The notes beneath the pieces are model-generated. The model made no database searches and was not told the origin of the DNA. It worked only from the letters and a program-made list of their open reading frames with translations. Below are positions 4,768-5,995 of a DNA stretch of 5,995 nt, one piece after another. Source of the stretch: DASPTR01 sp041481365 (GTDB lineage Archaea > Thermoproteota > Bathyarchaeia > Bathyarchaeales > Bathycorpusculaceae); the NCBI GenBank assembly GCA_041481365.1, contig JBGPBS010000090.1, positions 1-5,995 on the forward strand. The letters run 5' to 3'. How positions within the stretch are numbered: the first letter of the stretch is position 1; every line of letters begins with the position of its first letter. The position numbers were made by a program, and so were the translations under genes.

Positions 4768-5995
4768 ATGAAAAAGCAAACATTAGCTTCAGTTGCGATC
4801 GTCATGGTTCTAATGCTTTCAATGTTTGCGGTACTAACCCCCCAAGCACATTCTGACGGAGTAATCAATGTTACATTGGGGAATTCAAGCAAACTAGTCG
4901 GTGATGATCCAGCCTACGCTCAACAACTAACTGATGCAGAGCTTGGCGCGGTTCCTGCCAGCGACCCGACCCCGTTCAACGTCGCTATGGTAGGCGCCGA
5001 TAAGACATCCTATGATGGAAGCGGCATCTACGTAGCTGTACTCGACACTGGTCTGCTGTCCAACTGGCAAAACTTATTCCCGCCAGGCACAGTCAACATC
5101 GACACGGCAGACGGCATAGGCTATACCCACAACGTGTTCTTCGTTGGAAGCGGTGGCAACTTCTCAGATGATGGGCACTTCTCTTACGGTCCACTGCTTA
5201 ACAACCGTGGCTTTATTACACACGACATTTACACTCCGGACGCAAACGGATTCTTCTATGGATCAGGCCATGGGGCACACGTAACAAGCATCATTACTGG
5301 CTACCAACTTGTACGAGGAACCGTCAACACGTTCATTCGAGGCGTTGCACCAAAAGCGACCATAATCCCAGTCCTAGTACTGGACGACTGGGTTGTCTAT
5401 GACCCGATCTACGGAGGCTGGTTAGCTTACACGGGTGGTACAGACGAAATGGTCGCGGCAGGCATCAGATACATAGGCGATCTTGCGGCAGCAAAGCACA
5501 TAAAAATCATAATTAGCATGAGCCTAGGCGGTCCTGCACCCGCAGCCTCAGATAAAGATGCAATAGACTATGCGATAAGCAAGGGTTGCATCGTGGTCGC
5601 TGCAGCAGGCAACGACGGATATGCTGGAATGGGCTGGCCAGGAGCATTCCCAGAAGTGATCTCAGTGGCGGCAGCAGGCTGGACACAACAATACGGTGGC
5701 GGACATTACAATTACTACGAATACTATTGGTGGTGGAACCTCCCGCCAACCAACCTCCATACCAAGAATTACGTCCTCGACGAAGTCACAAATATCAACT
5801 ACACCGACAAGGCCGAATATTACCTCACAGACTTCAGCAGCAGACCAAACGCAACACTCGGCCAACACATTTGGGACCTCGACGTCGCATCAGTAGGAGC
5901 AGCAGTGCGTGGACCCTTCAAGAACTACGGACTCAATACCTGGAATTACTATGCGGTTTGGGGAACAAGCCAAGCAACACCACACGTGTCAGGAT
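4768..5995 (+). CDS. Secreted subtilisin-like serine protease (S8 family), cut off by the window end
   Basis: The first 409 residues are present and the frame is open to the end of the window. It starts with a signal peptide: MKKQ, a hydrophobic core (about 5-22, LASVAIVMVLMLSMFAVL), and a likely cleavage near AHS (27-29). A short segment of about 55 residues follows, which may be a reduced propeptide. The catalytic domain shows Asp93 in VAVLDTG, His168 in GHGAHVTS, the oxyanion Asn282 in AAAGNDG, and Ser401 in GTSQATPHVSG, so the full catalytic set is intact. It should cleave proteins outside the cell. The gap between Asp and His (75 residues) and between Asn and Ser (119) is much longer than in subtilisin BPN' (32 and 66), which points to insertions. 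One insertion begins with an aromatic run (YNYYEYYWWWN, about 315-325). ATG 4768 is preferred over ATG 4759 because AAAGGAG (4751-4757) is ten bases from the first and only one from the second. The C-terminus, where an anchor would lie, is outside the window. Confidence 0.93.
   Translation, partial: MKKQTLASVAIVMVLMLSMFAVLTPQAHSDGVINVTLGNSSKLVGDDPAYAQQLTDAELGAVPASDPTPFNVAMVGADKTSYDGSGIYVAVLDTGLLSNWQNLFPPGTVNIDTADGIGYTHNVFFVGSGGNFSDDGHFSYGPLLNNRGFITHDIYTPDANGFFYGSGHGAHVTSIITGYQLVRGTVNTFIRGVAPKATIIPVLVLDDWVVYDPIYGGWLAYTGGTDEMVAAGIRYIGDLAAAKHIKIIISMSLGGPAPAASDKDAIDYAISKGCIVVAAAGNDGYAGMGWPGAFPEVISVAAAGWTQQYGGGHYNYYEYYWWWNLPPTNLHTKNYVLDEVTNINYTDKAEYYLTDFSSRPNATLGQHIWDLDVASVGAAVRGPFKNYGLNTWNYYAVWGTSQATPHVSG

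Noticed and set aside
4899..4935. TGATGA followed by CTGA, resembling C and D boxes of a guide RNA
   Set aside because: It lies within the protease coding sequence, and the C' and D' boxes are missing; a chance match.
5513..5896. Short frames on both strands inside the protease gene, including one rich in threonine and serine
   Set aside because: The protease frame carries all catalytic motifs through this stretch; the others reflect its codon composition.
1..5995. CRISPR array, insertion sequence or defence island
   Set aside because: No regularly spaced direct repeats, transposase or paired terminal inverted repeats, and no recognisable defence genes were seen.

Overview
The window looks archaeal, most likely a mesophilic Bathyarchaeia-type or related Thermoproteota/TACK lineage. 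This is inference from gene content and signals; no phylogenetic marker was tested. The supporting evidence is an initiator tRNA-Met with archaeal features, a PAC2-family (COG2047-like) protein, an AmmeMemoRadiSam-type radical SAM enzyme, a C-terminal tail with a PEFP anchor, AT-rich TATA-like boxes about 25 bases before several starts, and a mix of leaderless or short-leader starts with one strong GAGGTGA ribosome site inside a probable operon.

Layout. Positions 1-162 are a spacer with a T-run, a 12-base palindrome and the ribosome site of the first gene. Positions 163-651 (+) encode a GNAT acetyltransferase whose N-terminus is interrupted by an in-frame TAG at 187-189. Positions 652-1124 are a spacer with GC-alternating palindromes and a possible tiny transcription unit (TATA box, 15-24 codon lysine-rich ORF, hairpin and T-run). 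Positions 1125-1379 (+) encode a small two-helix membrane protein. Positions 1546-2136 (+) encode a protein of unknown function with a ribbon-helix-helix-like N-terminus, followed 55 bases later by an AmrS-like radical SAM protein (2192-3247, +), probably in the same transcript. Positions 3248-3533 are a spacer between convergent genes. Positions 3534-4178 (-) encode a PAC2-family protein. It is divergent from the initiator tRNA-Met (4303-4381, +), and the two share a compact promoter region. Positions 4382-4767 are a spacer holding a minus-strand remnant with a PEFP membrane anchor. Position 4768 to the window end (+) is a secreted subtilisin-like serine protease with Asp, His, Asn and Ser all visible; it is cut off by the window edge just after the catalytic serine.

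The genes do not form one obvious pathway. The window reads as ordinary core-plus-accessory archaeal sequence. Four points deserve a second look: the amber codon inside an otherwise intact GNAT gene; the repeated GC-alternating elements confined to spacers and one gene remnant; the partial duplication whose one copy carries such an element; and the orphan anchor fragment next to a secreted protease.
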